Source of the DNA: Bettongia penicillata ogilbyi
Lineage: Eukaryota > Chordata > Mammalia > Diprotodontia > Potoroidae
Reading direction: 5' to 3'
NCBI GenBank assembly: GCA_023548195.1
Contig: JAJHZJ010000496.1
Location: 3,740,001-3,804,000, forward strand
Length of the DNA: 64,000 nt
Shown: one piece after another, positions 34,461-48,627 of the stretch
How positions within the stretch are numbered: the stretch's first letter is position 1
Layout of the letters: the number at the start of each line of letters is the position of its first letter
The notes under the pieces: model-generated
Seen by the model: the letters and a program-made list of their open reading frames with translations, nothing else
Told to the model about the DNA's origin: nothing
Database searches by the model: none
Program-made: the position numbers and the translations under genes

Positions 34461-35194
34461 TTCCAAGCCTTCCCCCAATATTTCTAAGGCCCTGGCTCTC
34501 ATAGTCAGTCTGCCCAGGCTCCAGAAAGTTCTGGTAGGAGTCCAGGGGCAGACCAAAGTCTTCAATCTGGAGTCTGGCCAAAGTTGAAGAGGCTTCTCAC
34601 CAAACACTTAGCCAAAGGCAGGAATTTATTTTTAATTTTTTTTCTGCCATAGCAATTCTTGAAGTGTGCCTAAGGAGGACTGAAGTGGACCCCTCTCCGC
34701 CCCCCCAAAAAAACTGATTGAATTTTAGGCCCTATTATGAGATGTATAATACCCAAGAGTCAGGAGGTCAGAGTTCCACTGTACACCAGCCTGGGCAGAT
34801 CATACCTGGGCTACCATATTTAATCCTGGGCATCACTTCTATAAATTGCAAAGAAGACACTCTCTGCATTGGCAGAGATTCCTCCCCTGGGAATTCCCTG
34901 TACCAGTGCAAACACAAATTCATTTCCTATGCCTTTCTCATCCAGCTCCCACATTTTGACAATGTAGGGAAGCCTTAGAAGTGATTCCCCCAAGTTTATG
35001 ATGACCATGTACAAAATGGAAGCCTGGCATCTTGACTCCCTACTAAATACTGACTCCTATTTAGCATTAAATACTAAATCTTTCCTCCTACTGCCTTTCC
35101 TCAGAAGAGTAGGTCATTAAGGCTTAGCCAGTGAAACACCATTATAAATGTCGAGGTCTCCTGCCAATGGGTTTTGTTTGCCACTTTGTTTTAG

Positions 35195-35322
35195 CGCCTC
35201 GTGTGACGCAGTTAGAAGGAAATGCGTGTGAGATTTCGTGGGAGACGGTACCACCAATGAGAGGAGATCCCATCAATTACATCCTGCAGGTGCTGGTTGG
35301 AAGGGAATCTGAATACAAACAG
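35195..35322 (+). CDS. FNDC3B: FNDC3B coding exon 6 of window (first half of the last FN3)
   Basis: 128 nt. The first two bases complete an alanine codon and the exon ends in phase 0 at a glutamine (CAG|GTAAGA). It encodes APRVTQLEGNACEISWETVP, then PMRGDPINYILQVLVGRESE and YKQ: strands A to C' of the last FN3 domain, with the strand B tryptophan in ISWE and the Y-x-L-Q-V strand C. The acceptor is TTGTTTTAG. The sequence matches FNDC3B in NYILQVLVGRESEYKQ. The open frame starting at 35,131 begins in the intron. Confidence 0.95.
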
Positions 35323-35679
35323 GTAAGAAAACTCCCGTGTTTGCCCATTCCCTCTTAGTGCCTGCGCAGCCCTGGGGCTGCCAGGACCATCTCCTGGTCC
35401 TGATGGACTTACAGCGTTGTGGGGTAGAATCGGTGTGGGACCTGCTACCTCCCAGATGACCAGCTGTTCTCACTGCTTGGGTCCTACCCTTTGGCTTACC
35501 TCTTCTGGGGTGAATCTCCCACCTTCCCCACAACTGAGTCAGTTTCACCAGCACATAGATAGTATGGAGGGGGTTAGCAGTCAGTGAAGACACTAGAAAG
35601 GTAAAACATTTGTGTATTACTATCTAAAGATATTCTTATTCTGAAGGATTTTAATGAGAAAAAGAGGAGTTTGCATTTA

Positions 35680-35945
35680 AGATGATATAATAATAACCAT
35701 ATATGGTACGTTGAAGTTTACAAAGCAGTTTACAAATTTTGTATTCTCATTTTAACATATTTTATATATCTTACATTCTTGTTTTACCCCTTAGTGGGTG
35801 CAAATATTCCCATTTTCCAGATGAACAAAATGAAGATATAGAGGTTAGTTGACTTTCCCAGCTAATAAGTATCTGAGGCTGGATTTGAACTGAGGTCTTC
35901 CTTATTCTAGGTCCAGTGCTCTATCTACCGCACCACGTAGGTGCT
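35680..35945 (-). mobile_element. MIR SINE
   Basis: ATATGGTACGTTGAAGTTTA, GCAAATATTCCCATTTTCCA, GTATCTGAGGCTGGATTTGA, CTGAGGTCTTCC and TCTATCTACCGCACCACGTA give a minus-oriented MIR ending at its tRNA head. Confidence 0.8.
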
Positions 35946-36169
35946 TCTGAAGGTATTGGTGCCAGGAAAAGAGATGGTCAGACCTGTGTCATAAGCTCCC
36001 TTTTGAAATATTATTTAGGTTCTGGCCATTGTTCTTATGCAATAAACTGATCCCCTGCATCAGCATTTTTGCTAACATCAGATTCTTATAGAACCAGTTA
36101 ATGACACATCAGCATCACAGTCTGTTAAACCTACTGTCCAGCAAGTATTGACTGGTGATGTGCCACAGC

Positions 36170-36345
36170 TGTGCAGAGAGTACCAAAGCTGTATGACCCT
36201 GGGCAGGCCACTTAACTCTGTTTGCCTCAGTTTCCTCATCTGTAAAATGAGCTGGAGAGAGAAATGGCAAACTACTCCATTATCTCTGCCAAGAAACCCC
36301 CAAATGGGGTCAAGGAGAGTCAGACACAACCTGAAACACCTAGAC
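36170..36345 (+). mobile_element. Marsupial MIR-like SINE
   Basis: TATGACCCTGGGCAGGCCAC, TTGCCTCAGTTTCCTCATCT, GAGAAATGGCAAACTACTCC, TATCTCTGCCAAGAAACCCC and CAAGGAGAGTCAGACACAAC. This is one of the best examples of the SINE type that suggests a marsupial host. Confidence 0.85.
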
Positions 36346-37716
36346 AGTAATAATAGGTACATACCCTACAAGGCTTCACCATTCATGCGAGTAGAGTACC
36401 AAGGGGAGGTATGGAAAATAACATAACTTCGTGTTTCACTCATTGTTTCCATTCTGTACAGTTCATTACATCACCAAGCAAATTGGAAATATTTCAAAAA
36501 GAACATTACTTCTATTTTTTTCTCCAATTTCCAAGAAAAAGGTGATAGATATTGAAGGGTTCTCTATCACAAGCCTAAAGAGCAATAGATTTTACTTATG
36601 CACTCTTTAAAAATGATCTTGGTATCCGCATCAGCGTTTTTCTCCTGTCTATTTATTCACCAGCAGCATTTGTACCATTTTCTTACTGTGGAAAAAATGC
36701 ATTAAAAGATGCAGTGATGGGAAACTTCACAGCACATCATTTCATACTTAATTTGTTTTCGAAGGTACATTCATGTCATGTTTGTAAATTTTTAAAGCCT
36801 TCCGCTTGGCATTCATACTTTTAAACAGTTCCAGGAAAAACGATTTTACATCTCGAAGTATGGTAATTGTTTTTTTACACATTGAAAAGACAGCCTGACC
36901 TACTCAACATCTGTGCTGCTTAGATGTGACCTTTAAAGGTTAGGTGACTTCACTTCAGCCACCTCTGGGAGATATAAATGCTGATTCATCCACAACTTTG
37001 CACATAGAGGCTTCAGAATTTCCTCTCTGGTGAACTGGCTTTGTGGTGAACATGGTTAAATAGATACTGCAGTGAACCACTCGTTGACCAATGAAGGTTG
37101 CTGTTCTATTTCCTAAAATGCCTGTATATTTTCTACCCTTCTGTCCTGAGAAATAATTAAAGCCAGCAGAGGTACATGGAAAAATGGCATTTAAGTCAGG
37201 TACAACATGTACTGTCCTGCCTTCTGTTGATCAGCAAATAGTAACTTAAACACGATGTTTTAAGATGTGGATCTAGAAGCAGAATAAAGAATCCACCATG
37301 TCAATCATACAGGGAAAGTGATACTTAAAATAATTTTTGTCAAGAGAGGATGGAACAATGAGTATTAAATTCATGAAGCAAATAAAAATAGGAGCATTTG
37401 ATGACAATTTTAATAACCAGTGTTATTGATTTGATTATTGATTATGAAAATAATTTTGATTTTTTTTATTACTTTATTAAAATGGTTTACTAATGTTACT
37501 TTAATAATAATAAAACTATGGGAGATCCCAGCTCCTTGGTGGGAGGTAATGCCTTAAGTAGCCATGGGATTATATCTAGCCTTGTGCCTTTAAAATTGGA
37601 AACTGTAGTAGGGTTGCAGTTCACAAAGCTCTCTCCAGGAATTGACTCCTTAGAATCTCAGTTATCTCTGTTTTATAAATTAGGAATCCAATCACATAGC
37701 TAATACATGTGTACTA

Positions 37717-37912
37717 GATAGATAGATAGACAGACAGACAGGCTACGTGGATGGATGGATGGATGGATGGATGGATGGATGGATGGATGGATGGATGGAT
37801 GGATGGATGGATGGATAGATGGATGGATGGATGGATGGACAGACAGACTACATGAACGGATGGATAGATAGATAGACAGACTGACTGCATGAATGGATGG
37901 ATAGATAGATAG
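37717..37912. repeat. GATA / GGAT microsatellite
   Basis: GATA and GACA units (37,717-37,741), then about 20 nearly perfect ATGG units (37,749-37,838), then mixed units to about 37,912. Likely polymorphic. It generates a long HPSI-repeat open frame on the minus strand that is not a gene. Confidence 0.95.
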
Positions 37913-38059
37913 CACATTTGTTAAATCCTTACTATGTCCCAGGCATAAGCACTGGAGATACAAATCTAAGCAAGCATGATGGTCCCCCACAACGACCTTA
38001 CATTTGAATGGAGGGAAAAAGGAAAGGGAAGTGGGGGGAGTTTACAGAATGGAAGCGGG

Positions 38060-38620
38060 GGAAGGGAGCATCATTGACTAAGTGCCTATTGTGTATCAGG
38101 CATGTGCTCCATGCTTTACAGATGTTCCCATTTGATCCTCAGAACAATCCTGTGAGGTAATTGCTATTATCTTCTACATTTTACAACAGGGAAATTGAAT
38201 CAGGGAGAGATTTAAGTCACTGATCTCACTCAGCAAACCTTCCTGACTCTTAATGCCTCTGCTCTGTCCACATTGCCACCATCTGCCCTGATCTTTTCCA
38301 TCAAAAAGGATAAAAACAAGATGAAAGTGGGAGAAAAAGTAATAAATTTTAAAATCTGGCTTATTGATTGGGAAAGCCAACTCAGATACCCAGACAGAGC
38401 TAGAGCTGAGATTTCTGTTTTGAGCTTTCAGGGGAGCAGCATGGACATACAAAGGAAAGAGGGGGAAAGTAATAAATAGATGGCACCTACTGTGTGCTAG
38501 GAATTTTACAAATATTATCTCACTTGACCCTCCTAGCACCTCCTGAGACGGAGGTGCTGTTACTCCCATTTTACAGAAGAGCAAAGAGGCAGGCAGAGGT
38601 TAAGTGACTTGCCCTGCACG
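38060..38620 (-). mobile_element. Two MIR SINEs in a row
   Basis: First copy about 38,060-38,260: AGTGCCTATTGTGTATCAGG, CAGAACAATCCTGTGAGGTA and CATTTTACAACAGGGAAATT. Second copy about 38,475-38,620: ATGGCACCTACTGTGTGCTA, CTCCCATTTTACAGAAGAGC and GGTTAAGTGACTTGCCCTGC. Both are minus-oriented. Confidence 0.75.
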
Positions 38621-41600
38621 TATCCACCACACCACCATCTGCCCTGTTCTCTTCTTTTGCTACCCTGTGTCCTTGTTTTACTGTTTCTGGGCCTGAGTTT
38701 CTTCATCTGTAAAAATGAGAGCATTGGTCTAACTAGATAACCACTAAAGTCCCTTCCAGTTCCATTATCTTCTCTGATAAAGCACCCCAAAAAGTAAAGT
38801 GGGCTAATCCAGAATCAACACGGGATGAATCCAGGAATCACAGTGCCCAATTAATTATCCAACCCCCTCCTTTATGAATTTTCTTTGAATGATGTGTGCT
38901 ATGTGCACATATTCTTAATTGTAAACCCTTCCTCAAAAAAAAAAAGCCAAAAGCCAAAAGAATAAAGAATTTTGGAAATCTTAAAATTATATGGCTGAAG
39001 TAGAATAGATAAATTTCCTTGAAGATATCAAAAAGCATCTCTTGGCTTTCCATCTTCTCTCCTTTACAGTAGCAAAGCGTCTTTTAGGAACAGGTGTGCA
39101 CAACCCTGGTTAAAATTTCCTTTTCTTCTAACTTAGTTTGCCTCCTTATGGGACTCAAGGCTACAATTCATAGTCAAATTCAGCATTTCAGTAATATCTA
39201 CCATTTCATTTGGCTTTTATTAATCACCATAGGTATGTCAGTAGATTCAATTGTCATCGTTTATTTGAATTTAGTGATATTAAAAATTATAGACTGGTTA
39301 CAGAGGCAGTACTAGATTGTAGGAAATATGGGGATTACCAAAATTTGTTTTCATATTCGACTTCAGTTCCGTTCAGTTCTATTAATTAACCAAGCACCTG
39401 CTTTGGTCAAGGCTCTGTCCTGGGTGCTAGGAATTCAGAGGCAGAAACAGGATAGCCATTGCCCCCAAAGCATTTATACACCATTGGGGGATATACCATA
39501 TATGCTTGTAAGTAAATATGAAGTTATAAAAAGTAATTTCAAATGGAAAAACTCACTTATCTGAAAAGACCTTGTATAGGAAGGTGGTCCCTTAGGTGTG
39601 CTTTGAAGGAAACTAGATTCTTAGGGGTCACAGTTGGAGGCATGGGATGTTTTGTTGGAGAATGTTGCATGCACAAAGTGACCAGCCATCCATTTAACTA
39701 GAGCAGAAAGTGTATAAACAGGAAAAATGTGAAATAAAGCTGGAAAGCTAGGTGGTAACCATATTATATTGTTTAGGGCTTCAGATGCCTGGCTGAAGAT
39801 TTTTCATTTATCTTAGGGGCAATAGGAAAACCTGAAGATTTTTGAAGAGGCCAGTGGTGTGTTCAGATCAAGGGCAATTCAAGGCCTTCCACCCCATATA
39901 TATGTATTCCTAGAATCTCATCTCATTCAGTCTCCCTTTAAAGACTTGATTGCTCAGTAATGGGAAATTAACTGCTCCTCAGGGAGGTCTGTTCCATTTC
40001 TGGACAACTGTCATTGCCCTGACACCAGGGGGGTCACTAGGCATCCATTAAGTGACCAGATGCAGTGCTAAACTCTGGAGAAGCAAAGAAAGGCAGTTGT
40101 GGTCCCTGTCCTCAAGGAATTCCCATACAAGTAGAGGAGGTAGCATGCGAACAGGTAGTTAGAAGGTAAATCTTAGAGAGATGCTTGTGGGAGGGGAGGG
40201 TAAGAGGGATGGAGAAGGTACAGAAAGTGAAATTTCAGCTTAATCTTAAAAGCCAAGAGCATTCCAGGCATAGACATTCCAGCCCTGCCATGGTGACTAA
40301 CATTAAACCTCAGTTTTCCCCCCATTGCTCCTACATGGGTTCCACTCTAATTCTAGGACCCCTTTCAGATGAGCAGCCCTCTCTGTTCTTAAAAGCTTCT
40401 CCTGATTCCTCCCCAAATCTTTTCTTTCCCGAGATCAACATTCAACATTTCCTTCATTCAGTCTTTTTATGGCATGATATCCAGTTCCTTCCCTTTCCAT
40501 GCTTCCTGACCTCAGGATGCTTTGAGCTATCAGTGTCCTTCCTAAAATGTAATAGCCAGAACTGAGCACAGAACTTGGAATGTGGTCATACCAGAGTAAC
40601 ATACAGTAAAAATCTGGGCTCCTCCAGCGTGTAATAGGTGCTTAATAAATGCTTACTGACTGACTCTCCTCCTCTGTTTGGAAAACCTGCTCCTAGTAAT
40701 GCTAAGCACCTGTCCTTGGTGTTAGTAGAAAATTGCTCCCTTCCATCATTGAGAATAAAGGGCATGCCTAGAAATGTGTCAGCATGAGGACAGTGTAACC
40801 AGAAGCTAGATAAACAAGCAGTGATGTGTGTACCTGCTCCCACACTCAATGGTTTATGTAACAGTGGCTAGCATACTTCTGCAAATGTCCCCGGGGCCCC
40901 AGGTTTTTATATTCATGTCACCTTAAAGAAAGGTAACATCTATGGCAAGTTGGAGATAAACCTTGAAATACATGGCTATTTCCCTGAGGACTTTTCAATC
41001 AGAAGAGTTTATGGATTTCAAAAAATAAAGCCATTTTCAGTGATTTAAACAGTTAAGTATAGGACGTGAGTAACATAATTAGGAGACCCTTCAGTGATGG
41101 AAAGGCCAAGTTGCTGACTTTCAATGATGTGTGATTTCTGGAAAAGACTTTGAAGCCTATGTCGACCAACCTGCTCTTTTTAAAAAGAAGAAACATAAGA
41201 CTTGGAGACATTCGCTGAGGCTTTACCTGTTTTGCACGTATCTTCACTGTTGCTTTTGGTTAAAAAAAAAAAGTCTGTCTTACTGAAAAAAATAGATCTG
41301 CAGAACGGACTTATTTCTTCTGCATGTGGGAACCTCAAGGAAATGGAATTTCATTGGGAACTCCTTCCACCCAGCCTGTCTATGATATGATTGATAAGTC
41401 CCAGAGTTACCTGAGGCATGTACAGATGGATGTACCCCTCCTAAGGATCAGAGGAGGGATTTGAACTCAGGGCTGCCTCTGCTCATCCTGCCTGTCAAAC
41501 GCCTCTGCAGTATATAGATGAGTGTTAGACATCATCTGTCAGGCTTCAGCTCCTAGCTGGATTTCACACCTTGTTCTGAAGGACTGGTCTGGGGAAGCTC

Positions 41601-43009
41601 AGGCCTGGTCTCTTGATCAAGCTAAGTTGGTTGAGCTGGCACACACCAGTTGTACAAGACAAACACCTGGACTCCTTGGCCTATAGAATTGACTCACGAT
41701 TACCCTTCACATGGGCTGTGATTAGCAACAGAAGTGAACTAGTGTATACAGTCATTTATTGAACAATGGGGAATCATCTTTGTGAAATGGGCACCAATCC
41801 AGACTCTTCGTGAGGTTTGTTAGCCTCTGCGTGTTGACATGGTTCCTGTTCCCAGCACATTAATCCCATCATTTTTCCCATACTTTGCCCATTCACAGTA
41901 ACCTCTCTAAATTAGTCTCCAGAACCTCCTGCATACCCTCTTACAAGCGTAGGGTACATTTCAATCATTTATTAAGTACCTATAGTATGCTAGGTACTGT
42001 GCTATATGCTGGGAATACAAAAGAAAAGACACAGACCTATCTTTCAAGAGATTTACATTCTAGTGGGAGAAAGCAACCTGTATACAGCCAATTACCTTGA
42101 CCTCAGACTTTCATCTGTCAAGTGAGGGCCTCAGGGTCCCCTTCCAGTTCGGAATCTTTGAGCGTATGTGGATTTTGTATTCATACATGTGTGTATATAC
42201 ACACAAATAATGGAGGCAGGGAGAAGATGGGCTCCCTGGAGGACACAGCACTTCACCCTAGCCTGGGAGAGAGGCCTTCTGAGAAGAGAGGCATTGGATT
42301 TCCCTGGTGTAAGACAGGCCTGGCATGGTGGAGAGCTGGCCTAGGAGTTTGGAAGACCTGATCTTCTGTTCTGACTTCTGAAAGCTGTGTGACCCTGGGC
42401 AGGTCACTTAACTTCTTGGGCTAAGGTATAATTGGCAGAACAGGAGGCAGCCTGCACCAGTAGAGGGAGGTTCTTGGCTGAGGAGTTTCCTTGCACCCGT
42501 GAAATCAGAGATCTGGTCAGGTAAACAAAACAGACAAGAAGGATGGGGAATGATTACCCTGGGCATGTTGTAGCCAACATCAGGCACACAGAGGCAGCCC
42601 AGCCCACCTCCCCCACCCCCCCCAGGCCTTAGCAGCTTGGTTTCCAGGGAAGACCTTGGATGTAACCCTAAGTTGCTCAGATACTGTGCTGAAAAGTTTA
42701 TGGTCCAGAAAATCTTAATGGATACTAATTGTGTCACACTCACCAGCAGCACTAGTTTCCTAATCATTGACCTGTTTGACTATTTGGGTGATCTCAGTAT
42801 TTGAGGAAAAAACCAAAAACCTCCTGCTGTGCATTTGGAGACTAGGTGAATATGCCCCATGGTCCAGCATGTACCTCTCCTGCTGATAATTTTTTAAATC
42901 ATCATTGGCTCCTTTCATAGATAGAGATAAAAAATAATGTAATTTTTTGCTTATCATCAGTATTCTTATCTTCTAAAATTTCCACGTGTTTCTTTCGTGG
43001 TATGGTGTA

Positions 43010-43170
43010 ACGGAGGACCCAGAAAGTCCAGGCTCCAATCCAAAGTCTGACATTTCCTTCTGCCAGACCATAGACAGATCATCTAACCTCACTGTGCCTC
43101 AGTTTCCTCATTTGTAAAATGAGGGGAATGACTAGGTGGTCTCTGAGGTCCTTTTCCAGCTCTAAATACT
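43010..43170 (+). mobile_element. MIR SINE
   Basis: CAGGCTCCAATCCAAAGTCT, GATCATCTAACCTCACTGTG, CCTCAGTTTCCTCATTTGTA and AAATGAGGGGAATGACTAGG. Sense orientation. Confidence 0.78.
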
Positions 43171-44859
43171 GTTTGTTAGCTCTTTATAACTGTTCAGTTG
43201 AGATGAAAGACACTAGCACAAGATTTGGCAAATGCACCTATGATAACCCCTAAGGGCTCAGAATCCTAATTCAATGTTCAGGTGGATATTATTTCTGTCA
43301 AAGTCCTGCAGTGGATGACCTGGAGGGGGCCACATGTGGCCTCAAGGCCTCAGGTTCCCCACCTCTCTCAATATGATTTTTTTTAATGCATGAAATATCA
43401 CAAAGGAATTATAAAGGAAGCAAATTATGCTGGAATACGGTTATCAAAATGTTAAAACTTTTAAATGTTAAAACCAACAATAGTTGGCCTGAGCCTCAGA
43501 TTAATTACCTGTGTCTTAACGGACATGCCACCTTCTGTGTATTTTTCCTCATTTTGCTATCCCTGGTTACCAAGGATGGGTGGTTGGCCCGAAGAAAGAG
43601 AGGCCTGTTAATTAACATTTATTACTGGTGATAATTTACAGAGCATTCAACACATGTATTCTTTTCATTTCTACATCTGGGTGGTGTGGAGTGTTATATT
43701 CTGCTCAGGACTCCAAAGGATTAAGAAGAAATCATAAAGCTTACAATTTGTTGGCAGGTGAGACATCTGTGTATAAAACATGTACATGAAGTCATCCTAG
43801 CTCCTCCCCATGTCAGTGATGGGATGAACATGACATCAAACTCGACTTCATGGGAATTTTCAGACAATGGAGTAGAAAACTTGGCCAAAGGTACCTTAAT
43901 GTCCAGGGTGGACATCCTGGGGAGGTAGTGAGTCTTCCCCCTCCCTTGGAACCCAGATCACCCATGGTCATGCAGATTTTAGAATTCTTTCCTCAGATAG
44001 GAGTTAAACTGAGCATCCTCAGAGATCCCTTCCAAGACTGTGATCTTGTGACTTCTAATGGTGTATCTCGCCATGAGCAGGTCAGGAACATTCTGTTCAC
44101 AACTCCCAAAGAAGCCAGCAAGACACGGCCATGCTGGGTTGAGACCAAGGAGTATTTACTTGGGAAGACGGGAACATTGAGGGATGAACAAGTGTAGTAC
44201 CATCATTTTAATAAAAGAAAGAACACCACATTTAAATGCATAAATGAGAGGATGTCAGAGGGACTCTTCTGTATTCATCAGACCTTCGCTGTATTTAGTC
44301 CTGGAACGTACAATCTCAAACCTTGGACAGGGTTCAGGGACAAGGCACAGCAGCAATCAAAGGGTTACAGACACCATGTGTCATTTAGCTTAGAACAGAA
44401 AAGGCTGTGAGCCAACAATGAGGGGATTCAAATGTATACAGAGCTGTCTTATTGGGAACTCCTCCACTCTGTTGCTGGGAGCAGAGCTAGAAGAGGCCAA
44501 GGAATACATTGAAATGTAATCATTTTCTGCAAATGAAGGCTGGCTTCTGTTTGCAGCTTTGCTCATCACAAAGGATTCCCTTTCCAGCTGTTTTGTTTGG
44601 GGGGATGATTGTAGAATTCTTGAGGCTGGATAGAGTTTTGTTTGTCTGTTTGTTTTTTCTCCATTAAGATGACACTAAATATAAGGCTATTTAAATAGAA
44701 GATATTATTTGTGAGTATTAATGCTAAAACACCCATAGATAATAGAAGTTTCCAAGTAAATACCCTGTTCTGGGGGGAATTTTGGCTACTGTATTTCATT
44801 AGGAAACCCAGGATTCAAGTCCAGCCCATGACATATTATTAGCTGTGTAGCCATGAGGA

Positions 44860-45020
44860 AGTCTTAGTATCATAAATTTAAAGTTAGAATGGAACTCCTT
44901 CATGTTACAGATGAGGAAACTGAGGCACAGAGCCATTAGTGATTTGCTTAAGGTCAAAGTCAGTAAGTATCTAAAACTGGATTAGAACCTAGGTCTTTTA
45001 ACTCTAAGTCATTGCTCTTT
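44860..45020 (-). mobile_element. MIR SINE
   Basis: CATGTTACAGATGAGGAAAC, TGAGGCACAGAGCCATTAGT and GGATTAGAACCTAGGTC in minus orientation. Confidence 0.7.
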
Positions 45021-48000
45021 CTAGGATTACCATTATCACACTGCCACATTCTAGCATCAACATTACCACACCTGTCATAGGCAGGACCCTTTGCCAAGCA
45101 ATTGGAGTCATGAGACTGAGCCAAAGATGATGACTTCCCTCCATGTTTTACTAGTCTTGTAATTACCTCCCATGCCATTGCTGTGAGAAAGCTAGCAGAG
45201 AAACGGAGTCACAAACAACCTTAGGTGGAGCTGCTCTCATAAAGTAAAACTCTTGTGTTGATTTCTAACTATAGGGACAGTGGTGGTACTGAGATAAAAG
45301 CGCCTTTGTGGATAGCCTTAGAACAGAAAGCAAGCACTGGCCTAGAGTTTTCCTATCAAGCCTCTAGACCAGAAGGTCCTTTCTACGCCACTGAGGGGAG
45401 TTGGATCATGGGCTGATGTTGCTCACACATAGAAGAATGATTCTGACTGGAGATCATGCCTTCCAGGCTTGTTCTAAACTCTAGAAATACAGGGAAAGAT
45501 TACTGTGGCAATGGATTCCATTGATGATGACCATGAAGATTATGGATTGAGTTATTGTCTTAGAGGGCAGCAAGGGATATTCATGGACCCTTTACTGAGA
45601 CTTGTTAGGTATTCCGCACAGTTAAATTCATAATTCCACTTCCTAAGGCACAAGTCAGCACCTTCTTCATGAGAAAGGGTAGCATGCTTGAAGAACTGGC
45701 TTCTTGTAAAGAGGACAGCGGGAGAGATGATAACATTTGAACATGTCTAAATAGTGTTCTGAAGCCAAGTCTGCCAAAAGTAGTACCCTAAATTCTAGCC
45801 ACTAAGAAAAAACAGTCCTGTTTAATTGCAAAGTTGAGGTCAGGATGGGAAACAGTGAGATGAAGGCATTGGGGTTCCTGGTGGCTTCTTCTGACTCCTT
45901 ACACTCAGAGATTCATTTCTATTCCACTAACGTTTATTAAGAGCTACCAACAAAAGAATGAAAATTAGATGAAGGAATAAATAAATACATGAGCTATCAT
46001 ACTCATGCATGCCTAGGTGCTGACCATCAAATGATAAAGACAAAATAACCCCTTCTCCTCAGGGAGGTTTATATTCCACCTGGGAGCTTAGATTGCTAAC
46101 TGTGTCCACAGCTTATTTGAGCTAGACAGGGCCTTGAAGTTCATCTAAACTTTGGTTCTTAACCAAAGGTCCATAAACTTTTCAAAATGTAGTTTGATAT
46201 CTCTTTCTTTATCATTGGTTTCCTTTGGAACACTGTGTTATATTTTATACACTTAAAACCTCGATTCTGAGTAAGGGTCTTTGTGCTTCCCCAGTCTAGG
46301 GGTTCCTACTGCAAAAAAAAGGTCAAGAACCCTTGATCTAATCCAACTCCCTCCTTTTGCACTGAAGGAAACAGGCCCAGAAAAGTTCAAATGATATGCC
46401 CAGAAGAGAAGTTCTTGATGTTTCTGTAAACCTTCCCTTAAGATTCCAACCTGTGCTCTGGAGACTGATCTCTGGTTTTTTTTAGATCTCGAGACATCAG
46501 GGTCCCATCAGCTGTTTCTCCTGTTATGCATACCCTCAATAATCATTTTTTTTTTGTACCTAGATTATCATGCATCACATACTACAGCTAGAAAGTTACA
46601 TTCGCGATCAGTTTGTGTTTTAAAAAGTGGACATTTTGAAGGGAGTTGGGGGAGGCTTAAACTGGACACCTACTTCAATTTCTTCATTTTACAGATGAAA
46701 AAACAGGCCCAGAGAACTCACATAATTAACCAGAGTTCTGGGATTTGAACTGCAATCCAGCCCTATCTAGATTACCCCACCATCAACAGGGGCTGATCTC
46801 TTCTTTTAAAAGGTGCCTGTCCTTATCATAGGAACCCATTTTAGCAGGCAGGATGACAAGTTCATTGGGACCCTACAATCAGATCTGGCAGTTGAGTCCT
46901 CTTAAAACTGCATGGAGAGCAGGGAGGCACATGGTCCATGTTGCCACCTCACCCTCCCTCATCCTCCCCAGTCATTTCAGTGTTCTGTTACCAGATATTC
47001 ACTCATGCCAGGAAACGAGCATCATTACATTACAAGATTCCCTCATCTCAGTAGTGTAGGTGTTGTTTTTTTTTAATCAGATCTTTTTTTTGCCTGAACT
47101 ACCCTAAAAAACAATTTTCAGGTGCCCCTGTACTTGATACATTGAAACATCCATTGGTAGCCAGTTCTCCATCAGCTTCTACAATTAATGAGTCAGTTCT
47201 TAGTGCCATGTTACGTAAGCACCAGGTTGGACTGTCTTAAGAAAATAAATAAGCTACACACTGGAAAGCGATTGTTAGTCTGTTTAACTCCTGGGTTACT
47301 GGACTCCCTCATGGATGCAGTTGCATGTTTTCTGTGGCAAATTTTAAAAGATGAGAGCAGTCATTTTCTCACCTAATATAGTGGAAAGGATGCTAGTTTA
47401 GAATCGCAGCACTGCATTTTGATTGCTAGCTCCTTCATTTACTAGGTGTGTGGCTGCCTCTGACGCCTCAGAATCCTCATCTCTAAATGTGAGGATAAAA
47501 TGAGATGATATTTGTAAGATGCTTTGCAAAAATGGGAACCACACTCAAAAGCGATGGGAAAAATGTTTAATAAAATAAAGAAAAATATGGTACAACGTTG
47601 ATAATGTTACTTTGTGGTTTTCCAGGTCAGTATGCTGCCTGCAGGAAATTGTTTAGCATGGTATTAAGCCGTGGCGCTTAATAGGTGTTTATTGACTGAT
47701 ATTTGAGTTTGACATCACCAGTCCTGTACAAGGTCTTACCTAATCCCACCCCGGATGAGATGGGGGGGAGGGGATGCTTTCCATTTGCTGCGTATATATA
47801 ATTATTTTTACCTATCATTCATCCATTCACTAAGCATTTATTAAGTGCCTGATGTGATGACCAAAAAAGGAAATAGATTTTGTCTTCAAGGCACTTACAG
47901 TCTGTTGGAGAACTTTGAGTCAAGCCAACACACATTTAAGTGACTCCAATGTGCCAGGCATTGTTCTCAATCCTAGACCATGTGCAAGGCACTGTTCTAT

Positions 48001-48627
48001 ACTTGTTTTATGTTTTTAGTGCTTAGCACAGTACCTGGCACACAGTAAGTAAGTGCTTGATTAAATGCTCACTTAAGAAATGGACAACAAAGTATCATGG
48101 AAACTCGCTTGTCATTTCAGACCTTCGCCTCCAGGAAGCAGTTCCATTGCTCTAAGAGAACTTGGAGAGTAATGAGGTGATAAATAGGAGTGATCATAAG
48201 GGGGCAGGATGTCAGCTCCCTTGGGGTAGCAGCTGTTTAATTTTTGTAGATAGCTCTCTGGCTCCTAGTCAAGTACCTTGTGCAGAGTAGATGCCTAATA
48301 AATATTTGTTGGAAAGCTCAGCCTCTAAAAGGAGATGGGAAAATAGCCTTTTTTCTCTTTTTTGCAAAAGTGCAAAACTCTGGGTGTGGAGCATCGCATA
48401 TACTCAGTCTCAGTTGGTGTTGGTTTTCTCCTTTATTTTTTACTACATGAAATGGGCCTGCTGAGCAGTGGCCTGGCAAGAGATTCATTCAGAAATTAAG
48501 GTGATGCAGCAGTAAAAGGCAGCCATGAAAAGGTTTATAGATTATAAACAATTCAACTTTAAAGCAAATGAATTGCCATATTGGCTGTGGGTCATAGCCA
48601 TGCCCCTTTTGTCATATAATAATAAAA

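Larger units (their letters stand above)
32117..35194 (+). other. FNDC3B: Intron (3,078 bp)
   Basis: Contains a SINE tail piece (about 32,280-32,560), a MIR (about 32,880-33,080), a three-copy tandem repeat (33,095-33,240), a repeat-free island (33,660-34,030) and a MIR (about 34,290-34,460). No gene. Confidence 0.85.

Noticed and set aside
37700..37990. HPSI-repeat protein on the minus strand, or a CRISPR-like array
   Set aside because: It is a plain GGAT/GATA microsatellite without unique spacers, in a vertebrate intron.
40185..40565. 126-codon open frame in the last intron
   Set aside because: No domain and no splice support; part lies in L2-like sequence. The flanking exons join without it.
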